Positions 39,417 through 52,796 of a stretch of 64,000 bases of DNA are shown here, piece after piece; position 1 is the first letter of the stretch, and every line of letters starts with the position of its first letter. Made by a program: the position numbers and the translations under genes. Below the pieces are notes generated by a model. That model made no database searches, had not been told where the DNA came from, and worked only from the letters and a program-made list of their open reading frames with translations. Location of the stretch: assembly GCF_016906535.1 (NCBI RefSeq), contig NC_057370.1, positions 2,356,001 through 2,420,000 of the forward strand, read 5' to 3'. This DNA is from Rhizoctonia solani (taxonomy: Eukaryota; Basidiomycota; Agaricomycetes; Cantharellales; Ceratobasidiaceae).

Positions 39417-39996
39417 ATTACGGCCGCGGTTGATAATTCTCAGCGCAAGGAGCTCGGAGGTAGAGAGTGCAGTCGGAGACGGGATGATTGCTCACCGAGT
39501 TCCGGTCAGTTATATACACCACCCGACCCCGAACCCGATGAGTTCACCATTCCCGGACCTGCACAGCGCACGCCGCGCATCAATCTTGACGACTCCTCGC
39601 TGTTTCCTAGAATGGAGGCTATGGTATTCTCGACTCAATCTGGGTCCGTCCAGAGTCTCCGAAACCACCTGTCACTTTGAGCGCCCTACCGGGAATCCAA
39701 CCTCCGGGCCAATCATGTCCGACCCGGACCCACTGTCATGCACATATTTGACACGGAATCAGATGATTATGGTTATGAGGGGATTACAGGTGCGGGAGTA
39801 AGGACTACCACGTCATTAACTATCCAAAGAGGGATCGCATCTTCACAGCCCGCATTCGGACAAAGAAACGTCGCAACAGTAAAGAGTGCACACAAAGCTA
39901 CAGCATCCAGGATGGAGCAAAACACAAGAAAAGAGCAAAATAAACACGAGATCCAGAGAATTGCAAGTTTGCATAGCTTATGACGATAAAAATCGC
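39417..39996. other. Intergenic region
   Basis: 580 bases carrying the promoter of the zinc-cluster gene and the 3' flank of the F-box/WD40 gene. Plus-strand open frames at 39385-39983 lack any recognisable motif. Confidence 0.55.
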
Positions 39997-42835
39997 TCAG
40001 TACGGCCGGGATGATGTCGACCCCGATGCGCGCGACCCACGGTTGATGCGGGGTCGTGTGGGTGTTTGGTCCGGCATAGGAAGTGGCGGTGCAGTTGAGC
40101 TCCCCGCACCCCCGGTCATGCTAATACCAAGCACGCCCAACCCTATCCCGCGACTCACGCTACTTGGCGGAGCAAGGCCGCCTGTGCCCAGTGTAGCGAA
40201 TCGACGCTGCGAGCCATACCCCGGCGCACGGTGCTGCAGTGAAGACCCACTCTGTCTATAATGAGTCGGGTCTTGGGCGGGGTCCATATCTTCATCCATA
40301 TCTTCCTCTTCATCATCTTCATCACCCAACTCCAAGTCGCCGCCCTCATCTACTACATCAATATCATCATCCCCGTCCTCGGGTTCGCTCTCGTCCTCGC
40401 TCGCTTCCATCCAATCACCTTCCTCCGCCTCAATTTCGTTATCTGGGTCTTCACCCCCAAAATCCCATACATCGAGGTACGTTTGTTCTTGCCTATTGCT
40501 TGCAGCGACGCACCAGCGTCCCTCGAATACAACTTGCCATACTCCAGTGATACCGGTAAGCAAGTCGCGTACAACGCTTCCCTCTCGTACATCCCACATC
40601 TTCAAGGTACCATCTGATCCACTCAAAACCTTGAATTCATCGTGCTGGAAGCATGTGATCGCGCCCGTGTGAGCAGAGAGTGTGTGTTGGAGAACACCCG
40701 AAGTGGGATCCCAAATGCGCAACGTCGAATCCGCCGCTGCCGAGACTAGGTGTGTGGGAGATAATCCGAGCAGACCGACAAGGGAAGAATGACCGGTCAG
40801 CGTGTGAAGCGCCTGACCCGTAGCGAGCGACCAAATGCGGACAGTTCCATCCATAGACCCGGACATCGCTTGGTTGCGCTGGGGGTCCAGTACCACACTG
40901 TAAACTATCCGGGTATTAGGTATTAGTCACAAACCCGTGGTGGCTATTACAATATGCTCGTACCCTTTTGTGAATGCCCATCTAGTGTCCACTTGCACTC
41001 GCCCGTGATGATGTCCCACACCCTCACGGTGGTATCATAACTGCCGGAGATGAGCGTCCGACCATGTGCGGCAAGTGCTCGAACAGCATGGGTATGTCCA
41101 GACAGCAGCCTGACATGATAGGGGTTGCGGTTGGCATCATCCTTTGAAATACAATGGTGTAAATTTACGGTTGCGATTCAAACAAACAAATAAAAAAAAG
41201 CAGGCTTACCTCGGCTGGGTCTACATCTTCACCATCTGCACTCACGCAGCGATACTCAGGGTCTCCTCGTCGGGGTAGTTTCCAAACGCGGAGGGTATGG
41301 TCGCGACTTCCTGTGACAATCAGAGTACGTTTTGGCCACTTTTCTTTGCGCCCGTTCACATCGATCCACATGGGCTTGACAATCGCCAGGCAGCGCACAG
41401 TCGAGGTATGGCCACCAAACACGTGTGTGCACTTGCCATTGCTAAGGTCCCAAATACGAACTGTACGATCCGTAGAGCCAGACACGAGACAATCGGTAGC
41501 ATGAGGGGCAGAGGGAGAGTTGGGGCTCACAGCAAGCGCCCATACGCCACCTTCATGACCTTCCAGGCGCAATAGCAATTCGCCGGTGGTTGGAGAGTAG
41601 ACATGGATCTGGTGATCATCCGATGCAGATATAATGCGGTTGCGGGAGAAGAGCAAGCATGTAACGACGCTTGAGCCGTGAGCAGCGAAGGTAAGTCGGC
41701 GAGGCTGGTTGTAGAGCCAGTTGCGGCGAGTTTGTTCGCGACGACGGTAGAGTAATTTAAAGGGGTGAGGTTGTGGCCTACCCGAAAACAAGTCTGGATT
41801 GCGATCACGGATGGCGAGGGTACGGGTCATATACGCGAGTTCAGAAGGACCACCGAACCAAGTCCGGGTGGCTTTGAGAAGCGCCCGCCAGAGTGTCATA
41901 TCTTGGTCGATGAGCTGGCGCCATGCGCGTGACACTCGAGCGGCAGCAAACAAGGCAGAGGGCGGAAGATGCGACAAAATCTGGGCAGTAAGCTCAGGAG
42001 GGAGCAATGTAAGAAAGTCTCGCGCTAATGCTGGGGTTAAAACGGAATGAACGTTGCGCAAAACTGGCAAGGTCGACTGGCGAAGCAATTGCAGCAAAAC
42101 GTGTGATTGCAAATTTGGAGGAAGGCCCGAAAAGTGGGATATAAGCTGAGGAAGAGCGAGGAGAGTGGTGAGAGTGAGGTCAGGCTGTATGGGTGGGGTC
42201 GGGGTTGGTGGGGCAAGTTGGATGGGAGTGGACGAAGGGGAGCCCGATGGCGAGGGGAGAGGAGAGGGTGGGGCAACGAGGGACTGAGTTGTGGGAGGAA
42301 TAGGGATTGTGCTTGCGCGTGCCTTCTTGCGTGGAGGGGGAGAGTTGATGAGACCCATGACAGAAAGATCGGGCATAGATGGTGCTTGTGATACAGTCTG
42401 ATGGGCCATCTCGACGCCTTCCATATCATTGTCGCCTTCGTAGACGCGCTTTTGGCGACCCAATTGGTAACGGTCGACGGCTTCGGCGAGGTGAATTACA
42501 TCTTCCCTGGCCTTGCCCTTGCCTTTGGCCAGAGGTACCCTATCTGCGGGACGCAAGAGTTCCCACCCTTGACCTCCGACACGCTCCTCGTCATACGTAC
42601 CTTGCCGTATGCTCCGTTTTGCCTCGACATCTGGCTCGAACGATGGATCTTTGAAGATGGCCCGTGCGCCATTAGGGAAAGTCAGAGGAAACTGACGCAA
42701 ATGCGAGGGCACAGGTGCATTCAGCAGGGGATAGAGCTTTGGATCCTTGGGTGATGATGGGGCTGGGGGAAGCGCCGGGAGAGAGATTGGCTGGTAAGTA
42801 GTAGTGGTTGTGGTAGTGGTCGTCACCCTGGCCAC
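39997..42835 (-). CDS. cdc4: Cdc4/Fbw7-type F-box and WD40 protein
   Basis: Substrate receptor of an SCF ubiquitin ligase that binds phosphodegrons (in other fungi CDK inhibitors, Gcn4, cyclins). It starts MARVT followed by a poly-Thr run, then a disordered basic and Pro-rich region. A dimerisation-like helix lies at residues about 225-270 (HVLLQLLRQSTLPVLRNVHS), and the F-box at about 276-320 (LLPPELTAQILSHLPPSAL; RAWRQLIDQDMTLWR). Eight WD40 blades follow, several with the arginines expected to bind phosphate (STDRTVRIW, SRDHTLRVW, SYDTTVRVW). Introns fall after VDPAE and after LDGHSQK. A long acidic stretch and a disordered tail end in SGSTSSRPY. Domain order and blade count fit Cdc4 well. 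Confidence 0.9.
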
Positions 42836-44137
42836 ATGGTCAACGAGGGTCCAACTGCGAACATCCGTATTTACTTACACCGTCGTATGACGAGCAGGCG
42901 CAAGAACAAGCTGCGGCTGGGGCGGGGGACTTCGCATGTCGGGGTCGTCCAATGACTAGTAGTCTGCCCTCAGTATCGAAACAGGGGCTATTTCTCACAA
43001 ATTGTGGGAATTATTTCCTTACCTCAGGAGTAGCACTTATCGCAATCCGCGCGAGCTGTGCACTAAGAGCGGGAGTGGTTTCGTCCTGCAGTGTGAATAT
43101 TCAGAGGGGATGTGGCCGGCAAGAGCACAGGAGCAGACGTGGTGTGCAAGTTCACGTTGGTCTGATCCAAGTCACACCCCTCGGATACCCCTCTTTGTCT
43201 GATTACACATCCACACCCTTTATGCGATTAATATATTATTCCCCCGGCTTCTCTCACACACCCGACTTCAACCCAATAATGTGATCCTTCGTTCAGAGCA
43301 ATACGCCCAATTATAATATCCTTTAATAGTGACCTCAGCCCTCTTACTCCTGGCAGCGCCTAGCCTTGGTTATGGGGCGTAATCAAATCGGCCCCCAGCT
43401 TGCGTGTCTTGTAACCTCGTTTCGGCTTGTCCTGGCGCCTCTTTACTGGAAGGTACAGAACAATCATATTATACAAATATATCATACCCAAAGCCTCAAA
43501 CCGTGCTCAAACAAGTCGATCCTGATCAACAAATAATTAAATTATCCGTGAGTCACGTGATAGTTATCATACTTCCACATTACATCTTGGATATAGCGTT
43601 TCACCAGACGGACTCTGGCATACATAGGATCGTGTGTTCCATGTTGGGTCACTTCATCTATTATTAGCTCACTATCGCTCCCACTAATATATTCCTCTGG
43701 GACTCACCGCAAGTAATGATCCTCTGGCCCATAGACCGGACAACACCCGGACATGTAACACAAGGCCCATTGTTCCATTTTTTTTATTAATCCGGGCAAT
43801 AAATCACGCAGTGCATCAATTTTACCAGAAAAACACTCGGCTAACACTATTCTTTTTAGTTTCGGTATAATCCCGCAGTTCTAAAGACCGGTCAGCGGGT
43901 TCGGTTGAAAGTACAGTACAGGCCATGTGCTTCGAGCTTTGAGCGCATCGCATACACCAAATCAACAGAATCTAGATGGAAAAAAAACTGGTTCACCCAA
44001 CCGACAGAAGCGCTATATATGTTGGTAAGACAAGTCAACGACCAATGCATTAGCGAGGATAACTGGTATCCATATATGCAAAAAATCAAAAGAGGCCTAT
44101 TCACTATCCCCCGCCCCAAAGAAGTTTGACCAACATA
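42836..44137. other. Intergenic region, AT-rich
   Basis: 1.3 kb with no recognisable gene. A possible upstream non-coding exon of cdc4 lies near 42880. From 43290 onward the sequence is AT-rich with scattered stop codons. Overlapping open frames on both strands at 43892-44129 have no family signal. Confidence 0.55.
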
Positions 44138-45147
44138 CTAGTCGCAGACGACCAACCCAACTTCTTCAAGAAACCTTTCCATAAAAGCGGTGGCATAGTC
44201 TGTCCACAAATCGGCACATATCGAGCATAGGCCTTCACAGCTAAACTCCATTGCCTCATGCATATCCCTGAGAGGATCATACGTATCTTCCTCCACCATA
44301 AACCCAGAATTCTCTAGATCTTCTAATGTGGTCCGCCTCCAACAATCGTCCTCCTCTACCCACCACTCGGCAGCACACTTGTCCTTCATAAATCGAGCAA
44401 CGAGCTTCCTCCATCTTGGGATAATTTTACATTTAAGCTTTTGTATCGCTTTTAGGTGATTCGAGAAAGGTTTGACAATCAGTTCGTTATCGGCCGCCCA
44501 TCTAATTTTTGTCTCTGAGCGGACCGATAATTCGTATATTGCCCAAGGTATTATCCTTGGCATATCGATGAGTCTGGCCGCACGCAAAACAGAAGGTATC
44601 ATAGAGGCGTCTTCATAACTCGTTTCTGCCATCCAGAAGTCTCTTTCGCTGGCTCCAGAGGGTAAAGAGGTAAGTAGATGAGCCCGACAGCGCTCTATGA
44701 TGTGCGAAGCTTCGTATTTGTGTCCAAGCAGCGAGAGACGAACGCATTCTTTAGTATATGCAAGGTCAACCCTATCAGTCAAACTCAGCATTAAAACCAA
44801 ATGGTGGTTGTTTGGATGGATGACTTACGGATACTCGTATATGATATCTAGAAATAGTGCAAATGTTTCATGATCTTCATTCAATACAATCGCTCTATCG
44901 TTCGATTCTTCGCTCAACCAATGTTCACCCCGTAAAAAATTCAGTTCAAGCATGTCTTCAAAAAATTTAGAATTCTGGCAAAGTTTTTCTACCACAACTT
45001 AAGCACACATCACGCATGCTATCATTTCGGCTTGCCTTGATGAACCCGGAACAGAACGCCATTAACCTCAAGTATGAAATCTCCTGTTTGGTAGTAATGA
45101 ACTGGATGAAGGCTATTCTCATTAAGCTTGGCGGGTTTCTCGTCCAT
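44138..45147 (-). CDS. BTB/POZ domain protein
   Basis: Expanded basidiomycete BTB family, probably protein-protein interaction or Cullin-3 adaptor; role unknown. The start at 45147 gives MDEKPAKLNENSLHPVHYY, leading into the BTB core: TGDFILEVNGVLFRVHQE, then KLCQNSKFFEDMLEL, RAIVLNEDHETFALFLDIIYEYP and YTKECVRLSLLGHKYEASHI. Downstream are helical repeats with MIPSVLRAARLIDMPRIIPW, and a C terminus with cysteines (FSCEGLCSICADLWTDYA) ending EVGLVVCD. The first intron (44990-45036, minus) has a GC donor (AAG then GCAAGC), which keeps the BTB frame. A second intron lies near 44770-44830. It is intact if these introns are used. Confidence 0.83.
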
Positions 45148-45301
45148 GTTCGAGCGCAGAGATCAACCTCCAATCTATCTGCTTAGGATGGTGTGGCACA
45201 ACGGTGGCTATGATAAGACGTAATCAGATGCGACATCACATGACAGGCACCAGAACACTCATGCTCGCCAGGATGATCCACAAACACCGACCACTCTTGT
45301 C

Positions 45302-45868
45302 ATGGTCAGTAGCAAAATTTCTGTTTAACTGCGATTAATTACATTATTTAGCCACCACGCGCAGCTGCCCCCACAACACTCGTCCTACGAGTCAAATCCC
45401 ACAGGACGAGCGTATTTGTGACTGTCCCCTCCACCGCGACTGTTGTGGCGCTCAAGGAGCTTGTGCAGAAGGCGCTAAATGCCCATCAAGAAGCGGAATC
45501 GGAAAGGGGACTCCCGCTCCCAATCGAAGACTCCGATGATTTTATTCTCGCGCTCAGGCGGCCGGCAGGAGTAAACAAGCGGCCTGGTTTTATAGACATA
45601 CCTGAAGACGATACATCGATTTCACTCCTAGAGCTGGATGTGAAGAACTGGGACGCTGTTTACATCAGGTGGCGCGTAGATGGGGGTAAGTCAAGAGGGA
45701 ATTGAATGAGTTGGCAATTAATTCTCCGAAATAGTCTACAGACCCGTAGAGGTAACCTTACCGAGCCTACTGGATCCAACGACTGAGGACGATGATGTCG
45801 CAGAGGAACAGGAAAGCGAGGCAGAAGCACCTACACGGTCCAAGGATAAAGGCAAAGGAAAGGCATGA
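45302..45868 (+). CDS. Ubiquitin-like-fold protein of unknown function
   Basis: About 157 residues. The coding part of exon 1 is just the ATG (45302-45304), after which a GT-AG intron (45305 to about 45357) joins PPRAAAPTTLVLRVKSHRT. The domain from residue about 8 to 100 has the strand-strand-helix order of ubiquitin-like folds: TLVLRVKSHRTSVFVTVPS, then TATVVALKELVQKALNAHQ, then SISLLELDVKNWDAVYIRWR. A second intron at about 45687 joins to VYRPVEVTLPSLLDP and an acidic, then basic tail ending KGKGKA. The ubiquitin-like call rests on the pattern of secondary structure, not on a known family. There is no C-terminal di-glycine, so it is not a conjugated modifier. Confidence 0.65.
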
Positions 45869-45986
45869 AAAAGTTCGATGTAGAATGATTCTTGTTAGTC
45901 GACTTTAATGTAGAAACGAACGGTTCGTATGTCATAATACGATTTTAAGTGAAAATGGGGGTACAAAGCAGACTAGTTTGGCTAGC

Positions 45987-46473
45987 TCATTTGTCGGCTC
46001 GCGACGTGTACCATGAACTGTTTGTAGCAAATTCCTCGGGTGCTTTGGTGTTGACCTGAATTATGGGAAGTGATCGTCGTATTAGGTATATAACAACGAA
46101 ACCAACAGGATTATATCATACCGATTGCCCTCGTAGGCGTCCCGTTAACCTCCTATCGCGCTCCATCATCATTTCCTCCCAAGTGTCCAGGCCATAGCGA
46201 GGCGACTAGATAACAAGTTAGGGACGATAGGAAATAGAGACCTTTGAGTTAAATAGAGTTGATTTATTCCAAAACTCTCACCTTTCCATCATTAGCAAGC
46301 CTTGCAGAGGTATTAAACAGTGTCCCTGTGGCCGCAAACATAGTTGTGAGCAACACTAGAGCCAGCAAATCAGATTGGTGTAATTATATAACTATCAGAA
46401 CGATTCTTGTGTGCTCTCAAATAGAGCTGATTTACTCACCAAAAGGAATTGTTGCCTCCCAAGGTACTGGCAT
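45987..46473 (-). CDS. Complex I MWFE-type small subunit (NDUFA1 homologue)
   Basis: A four-exon gene of only 86 codons: 46440-46473, 46282-46355, 46122-46205 and 45987-46055 (minus). The joined protein starts MPVPWEATIPFG and has one hydrophobic segment (VLLTTMFAATGTLF). It continues with SPRYGLDTWEEMMMERDRRL and TGRLRGQS and ends NSSWYTSRADK. The N-terminal MPVPWE/FEALIP-like start, the single membrane helix and the MMERDRRLTG motif are those of fungal NDUFA1 (MWFE) subunits of mitochondrial NADH:ubiquinone oxidoreductase. All splice sites are GT-AG and the exon phases agree. No exon is long enough to stand out as an open frame by itself. Confidence 0.85.
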
Positions 46474-46616
46474 CTCTATGGTTGTATGCTTCAATTTCTA
46501 GCCCGGTGGTTCAATTTCGGTCACCTGCGGTGGGACAAAGCTCGGGTCTTCCGGGGTCCTAAGTCCCGTGAAGGGGCGATCCCGAGTCCCCGGAGACCGC
46601 TGAACTAATCTCGAGC

Positions 46617-48421
46617 ATGTCCACCACCGTGCCTACAGTTAACCCAAGTCTGGTACCACTGCCTCCAACACCTGAGTCTGAAAATCAACTAAGTAAACGA
46701 TGCTTCTGATAGTCTACCGAGAACTGAAGCGGAGAGTGGCATATCAACTGCCCTAATCAGACTACCTCCTCCCGAATTAGTTTTATGTGTTTTTATTCAT
46801 GGGTTCAAAGGGACTGAATCTACATTTGGTGCTTTCCCTGCGAGAGTAGGCCATCTCGTCGAGCAAGTTTTGAAAGTTGGAAGGGGCTTCGGAGAGAACC
46901 TAGACGATGATCCAGTAGTAGAGCCTGAGCCCACCACACTTCGTCCAGGGAATGTCACGGTGGAATGTGTGGTGTTCCCCTCGTATGAAGTAAGCCCGGT
47001 TCTATATAACCAAATGAAATTTGCTCCCGGTTGAGACATTTGAGTCGTAGACTAAAGGAGAGCTTGTACGTCCCAGGCTACAGCTTCGGTGTTACGTATT
47101 TATTCTGATTATATACCAAGCAAGAGGCGGTCGAGCGATTTGTAGACTGGCTCACAGCTCTGACGGTCCAGAAAGAAGTGGCACATCACTTGAAAGGTGG
47201 CTCTGGGAAAGCCAAAATCATCCTATGTGGGCATAGGTAGGTAGGCCAAATCCAACTTGGCGTTCTAAACTATATTAATACTATTTGGTACATTTAGTAT
47301 GGGCGGACTTATAGCTGCCGAAGCACTGCTTTCAATTGCTCGATCGAGACCTGATAAAGATACACCTTTGTGGCCATGGATCGTTGGGATCATCGCTTTT
47401 GACACACCAGTAAGCTGCCATAGAATCTAAGAAGTCCTGTTCAGTTTTGACCCTCTTGTAACTATTCTAGTATTATGGGCTCCATCCTTCCGTTTTCAGT
47501 AACAGCGCTAGCAAGGCGGCAGACTATGTATCTGCTGCTCAGCAAGCCTTCTCCGCATTCAATTCATTCAGGCCCACCTCCCCAAAGCCTACGTCTCAAC
47601 CCACACGGGCGGCGATAATGGCACCGCCCACTGTAGCTCAACATAGTAGATCAGTATCTCCGTGGGCCACATGGGCTCCAGCAGTAGGCGGCGCAATTAT
47701 TGCTGCAGGGACCGCCTACTGGAAACGGAACGAGGTAGCACAATATGGTGCCCAGGTTGTTGGGGTTGGAACCTGGCTACGGGACCATATGCAATATATT
47801 GGGAATCTTTGGGATGAACAAGCGTCGAAACGACGAGTGGATGCGATTATGGAACTAGTCGAGGACGGTGGAATTGCATTCCACAAGTAAGATTGTGCAC
47901 AATCCTAAGTCTAACTCTTCATACTAACCGGGTGGTTCGGTAGCTACTATACGGTGATCCCGCCAAGCAGAAAGTATCCTAGCGAGCGTACGTTCATTAT
48001 CTTACCACCCAAAGGATCACTCGTTGCCCAGAAGAAAGTGTTTATTCCTGCCCACAATGCACTCGCCGCAGATGAAATTGCAGCTCATATAGGGATGTTT
48101 GAGGCCCAAACGAACGACGGGTATTACTCACTAGGGCTTCGAGCTGCCGAAAGTGTGTGTGGGTCTGTCGCTGTTGGTCGAGAGATGGGTGCGAAATGGG
48201 ATAATTTGATTGGCGCTGGGGGTACCGCGGCCAAGCAAGCTATGCACCAAGAGGAAGAGCGTATAGGGGTGAAGAGGGAAGAGGAAGTGCAAAAGTTGGA
48301 TAGAGGTCAGGTACCGCCTATAGAACCCATACCGCGCGACGGAGAAGGAGGTGTTGCAAACGAGGCGCTGAGGAAAGTGGCTGATAGTCCTCCGACACAA
48401 CAGGACCCTCAGCTGGGTTAG
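46617..48421 (+). CDS. DUF676-type alpha/beta hydrolase (putative lipase/serine esterase)
   Basis: Predicted lipid or ester hydrolase. It starts MSTTVPTVNPSLVPLPPTPE. After an intron, LVLCVFIHGFKGTESTFGAF supplies the oxyanion-side motif, then GNVTVECVVFPSYE. The nucleophile elbow is IILCGHSMGGLIAAEAL (GHSMG), followed by GIIAFDTPYYGLHPSVF. A hydrophobic segment WAPAVGGAIIAAGTAYW may be membrane-associated. Then come RVDAIMELVEDGGIAFHNYY, and a possible acid/His region with FIPAHNALAADEIAAHIGMF. The C terminus is charged and disordered (KQAMHQEEERIGVKREEE). Stop at 48419-48421. Four or five introns of about 50 bases. Substrate unknown; fungal relatives are generally annotated as DUF676 proteins. 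Confidence 0.85.
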
Positions 48422-48466
48422 GAGAAATGAGTCTGTATACCATGATACGATGCAATAATACACTAT

Positions 48467-49203
48467 TTAATTCAAGTATTTTAAAGATAATTTCATGGCA
48501 TATGCATCCTCTCCGTCCGCATCTATCCATCGATTAGAGATAAAGGCTCGCTTGATAGCCTATAATACTCACAGTATTTTTCTTCCACGCCCGCAACTTC
48601 GAAACCCAGAGTGTCGCGATAGAGGCCGATCGCGGCTCGGTTGGATTTGCGGACATGAAGCGAGACGTGCTTGGCACGATAAACGGTGGCCATTGCCTCC
48701 TCTGCATGACGTTTGAGGCAAACTCTAATCAATAGCTAGCTAGCAACAAACTTACGGGATTGGATCATAAGTTTCTTTGCAAGCCCTAGCCTCCTGTATG
48801 TCCTGAGTACGGAGATGGAAGTGACATGTCCATGAGGCTCTTCGCCTTCTTTTCGATCCTCCTCCCTGTACCACCAATAATATCAGATGCGTAGGGAAAT
48901 TTCGGCAGGGTGTCTTACATTTTGGCCATAATGTACCCAACAATGCGGCCCTTGTGGTCTTCTGCGACGTAGGATAGCTGCGGCCATGTCATGGCGTGAT
49001 ACATATCTGTAGCAGTTCCCTGTTTGATCGACCACAGGGGTCAAGATACAGTCGTGTTTACATACAATATTTCATCTGGTAGTTCTCGGGAAGATTTTGC
49101 AAGTTACATGCTTGCATTCCGGGCAAATCCTCTGGCTACGATATGTTAGGTTTTTCACCAACATTAATAGATACATAATTACCGTGGCTCTTCGGATATT
49201 CAT
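48467..49203 (-). CDS. ard1: N-terminal acetyltransferase catalytic subunit NAA10/Ard1
   Basis: Catalytic subunit of NatA, acetylating nascent N termini at the ribosome together with Naa15. It starts MNIRRAT at 49203 and, after an intron, continues [20 protein letters not shown]. Then come [20 protein letters not shown] and [19 protein letters not shown] with the acetyl-CoA motif RRLGLA (RxxGxA-like). [36 protein letters not shown] and [16 protein letters not shown] follow, with a stop at 48467-48469. About 155 residues, with introns within MIQSQ and within EEKYY whose phases restore the conserved residues. This is the compact fungal form without the long C-terminal tail. Confidence 0.92.
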
Positions 49204-49335
49204 GCTGAGCTCGAGGATAGGGTAACAGACGCGCAATGAAGTCGACTACAAATCCGGTCAATTACAATTGGATATGGGCTGTTACCCACCGCCGATCAAC
49301 TTGCACGAACGAATTTCCATTTCATCCACAAGCAA

Positions 49336-50052
49336 ATGATGTCAACCACCACCACCATACGTTTTGTCCGGTCGCTCGCCCCGTGTCTAGCCAGCCCTCG
49401 GGGACCCTCCGCCTCATTTCAAGGGACTCGGTTTTTACATACAACAACTCTAAGACGAAACAGTGCCCTAACAAATATTCTGGGCGATGGTCCTGCTCCG
49501 GCTGTGCAGGTAAAGAGTGCAGGAGAGACGGGGATTGAACTGGCCGATGGTAGGTAAACTTAAACCCTGGCCATTTCTGATCACCTCAAACTCAACTCAT
49601 CCATTAGGTCTGATACTTCCGGGCGCATGCATCTTTCTCGCTGGTCGGGTGTTTTTATGGGATGTCCCGACACCAAATGACCGATGGAGCAACTGGAAAC
49701 TCGAACATTTTGAGATATTCGACGTGATAGTCCCTAAGCCAGGTATGCTTTCAGTTGGTAACGAGCAAAACACCTATTGATGTGGACTTATTTTAGAATT
49801 ACTACTACTGGGCACAGGCAAGTCGGCCATGCTGCTTCCACCGAAATTCCGAGAATACCTGAGCAAGGCAGGCGTGCAAATTGATACTATGGATACGGTA
49901 AGTGACGCGTGCGGTTTGCTCGCGTAATGTGATTATCACTCATATATGGCTAGCGAAATGCTTGTTCGACATATAATCTCCTCGCGGAAGAGGGTCGCCG
50001 AGTGGCTGCCGCTCTATTGCCGATTCACCCTCGTTCATGGGAAAGAAAATAG
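49336..50052 (+). CDS. NDUFAF3-type mitochondrial complex I assembly factor (DUF498)
   Basis: Conserved mitochondrial protein needed for complex I assembly in other eukaryotes. The N terminus MMSTTTTIRFVRSLAPCLAS, rich in Arg/Ser/Thr and continuing FLHTTTLRRNSALTN, looks like a mitochondrial targeting peptide. The DUF498 core follows: IELADGLILPGACIFLAGRV, LEHFEIFDVIVPKPELLLLG, GTGKSAMLLPPKFREYLSKA and TRNACSTYNLLAEEGRRVAA, ending LLPIHPRSWERK. The order and the GTG-PP-STYN-LLAEEGR pattern are diagnostic. Three introns (after ELADG, after PKP, and within DT/RN). The stop is TAG at 50050-50052. It is divergent from ard1 with 132 bases between start codons. Confidence 0.88.
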
Positions 50053-50782
50053 TCTATTGATTTTTTTGCAGTGAAATACAGTAGCGTTGACGAATGCGTC
50101 TCAAACCCTACAGTGAATAAATCGTTGTTGAAGTTGTGGTATGCTTTTAACCCCGACTAGTGTGACTAATGGCCGCCGCCATTTCTTCGATTTATAGGTG
50201 CCAGTTTTATCTCAATGAATTTATTGGCTCTGACTATGGTTAGCTTTCTGTCCGGCATAAGAAGTTTACGCTGTATTTGAGTTTAGCGCATACATCCGCT
50301 TTCCATTTCATTTATGTGCTAGTATCAGGAACACCAGATCCAACCACTGCTAATTCCGTAGGCGGATCCAGTGGAGCACGTGTTCAGCACACGAACCCAC
50401 CCTGAGAGAGCCCACCATCTTCTATACACCAATGTTGTTTGTTAGACTCAAGTAACCGGACCATAGCGTGGGAGAGATGGCTGGCCTGCAAGAATGCCAA
50501 TGTGCTGGCCATGTTGACCATCGACTTTTGATACTAACAGTAGTTCCTAAACAAATCAAAGTAAAGTTTGAGTGAACGCCCGCCAATGCGATGGTTCTAC
50601 CGCTGTTTGACCCCCAGTCTTGTCGCTCAGTTTGTATGCGCCTCGTGGGCCGGATACTAGACACAGCCGCGTCATCTTTGTTTACACTCAATATCACGTG
50701 GAATGTCAGATGACGTGAGACGTGAGTGTTATAAGCAGCGTTGTTCTACAGTCTACGCTGCAGCTTTCCACCACCGACTGCT
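50053..50782. other. Intergenic region
   Basis: 730 bases with the NDUFAF3 3' flank and the aspartic protease promoter. The minus open frame at 50422-50697 has no recognisable motif. No other structure seen. Confidence 0.55.
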
Positions 50783-51990
<1,208 letters not shown>

Positions 51991-52796
51991 GTGTCTCAGC
52001 ACACCTGTCCTTAGTTTTTTTTTGCATTCTTTTGATGCCCTGTATGATTGTTAGTAATGATATCCGATGAGTTTGACCAATTATTATTTCTGCTTGACTG
52101 TAGAGAATTATTTGAGTAGCATTCTAGTACTGTAACTCTCAGCTTTCCTAATTTCGTGCGCTGAGCCCTCAAATTGGGTCGCCAAATCTCACAAATGTTT
52201 TTCCTTTCCTTTTTTTAAAAAAAGGTATGCTCCATCACTCAGCACCACCAGTCCCTTCATCCCGAGCAGTGCACTTACCATCTTGTTACAGTTACGTCAT
52301 AGCTATTCTAATTGGTATTATAATGCGGGGCTGGTGATCAATGACGCATTGGTACTCGCTTGACATAGTTATTATTAGGCATAAATACGGGTCGGGACCA
52401 CGGCTCAGCTCGGAATAGTCCGGGCGTTTCAATCCACAACGAGTGGATGCACCCGCCGCTCACTTAATGAACTTGTCTGTTGTCGAAAGCGACCGACGTC
52501 CCGCATCGTGGTAGGACTTGCTATAGAGTACAGTACTCAAAAATCAGAACTAGCCGACTCGCCTGCATTCGCACGGACCGATGATTTGATCTTTCTCGGG
52601 ATGAGGAGATCTCCAGGTACCGGTTGCTGACTGCACGAAATGAAATCGAGCATGATCATCGCGCTCATTCCTCCACTTCTGGAGCATCCCTCCACCTACA
52701 AATTTCCCCTCATTGGATATATGCCGGTGCATTACGCGTGGTGAAGTGATGATGTCTGCCCCTTTTTGCGAATTGTAGCCGCTATCTCTGGCGTGG
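51991..52796. other. Intergenic region
   Basis: About 800 bases between the protease and the alcohol dehydrogenase. T runs near 52013-52023 and A/T runs near 52200-52225 look like 3' untranslated sequence. A minus open frame at 52550-52843 overlaps the promoter and has no family signal. Confidence 0.55.

Noticed and set aside
43892..44129. Overlapping open frames on both strands next to the BTB gene
   Set aside because: No motif on either strand; the BTB gene ends at 44138 and this is its 3' flank.
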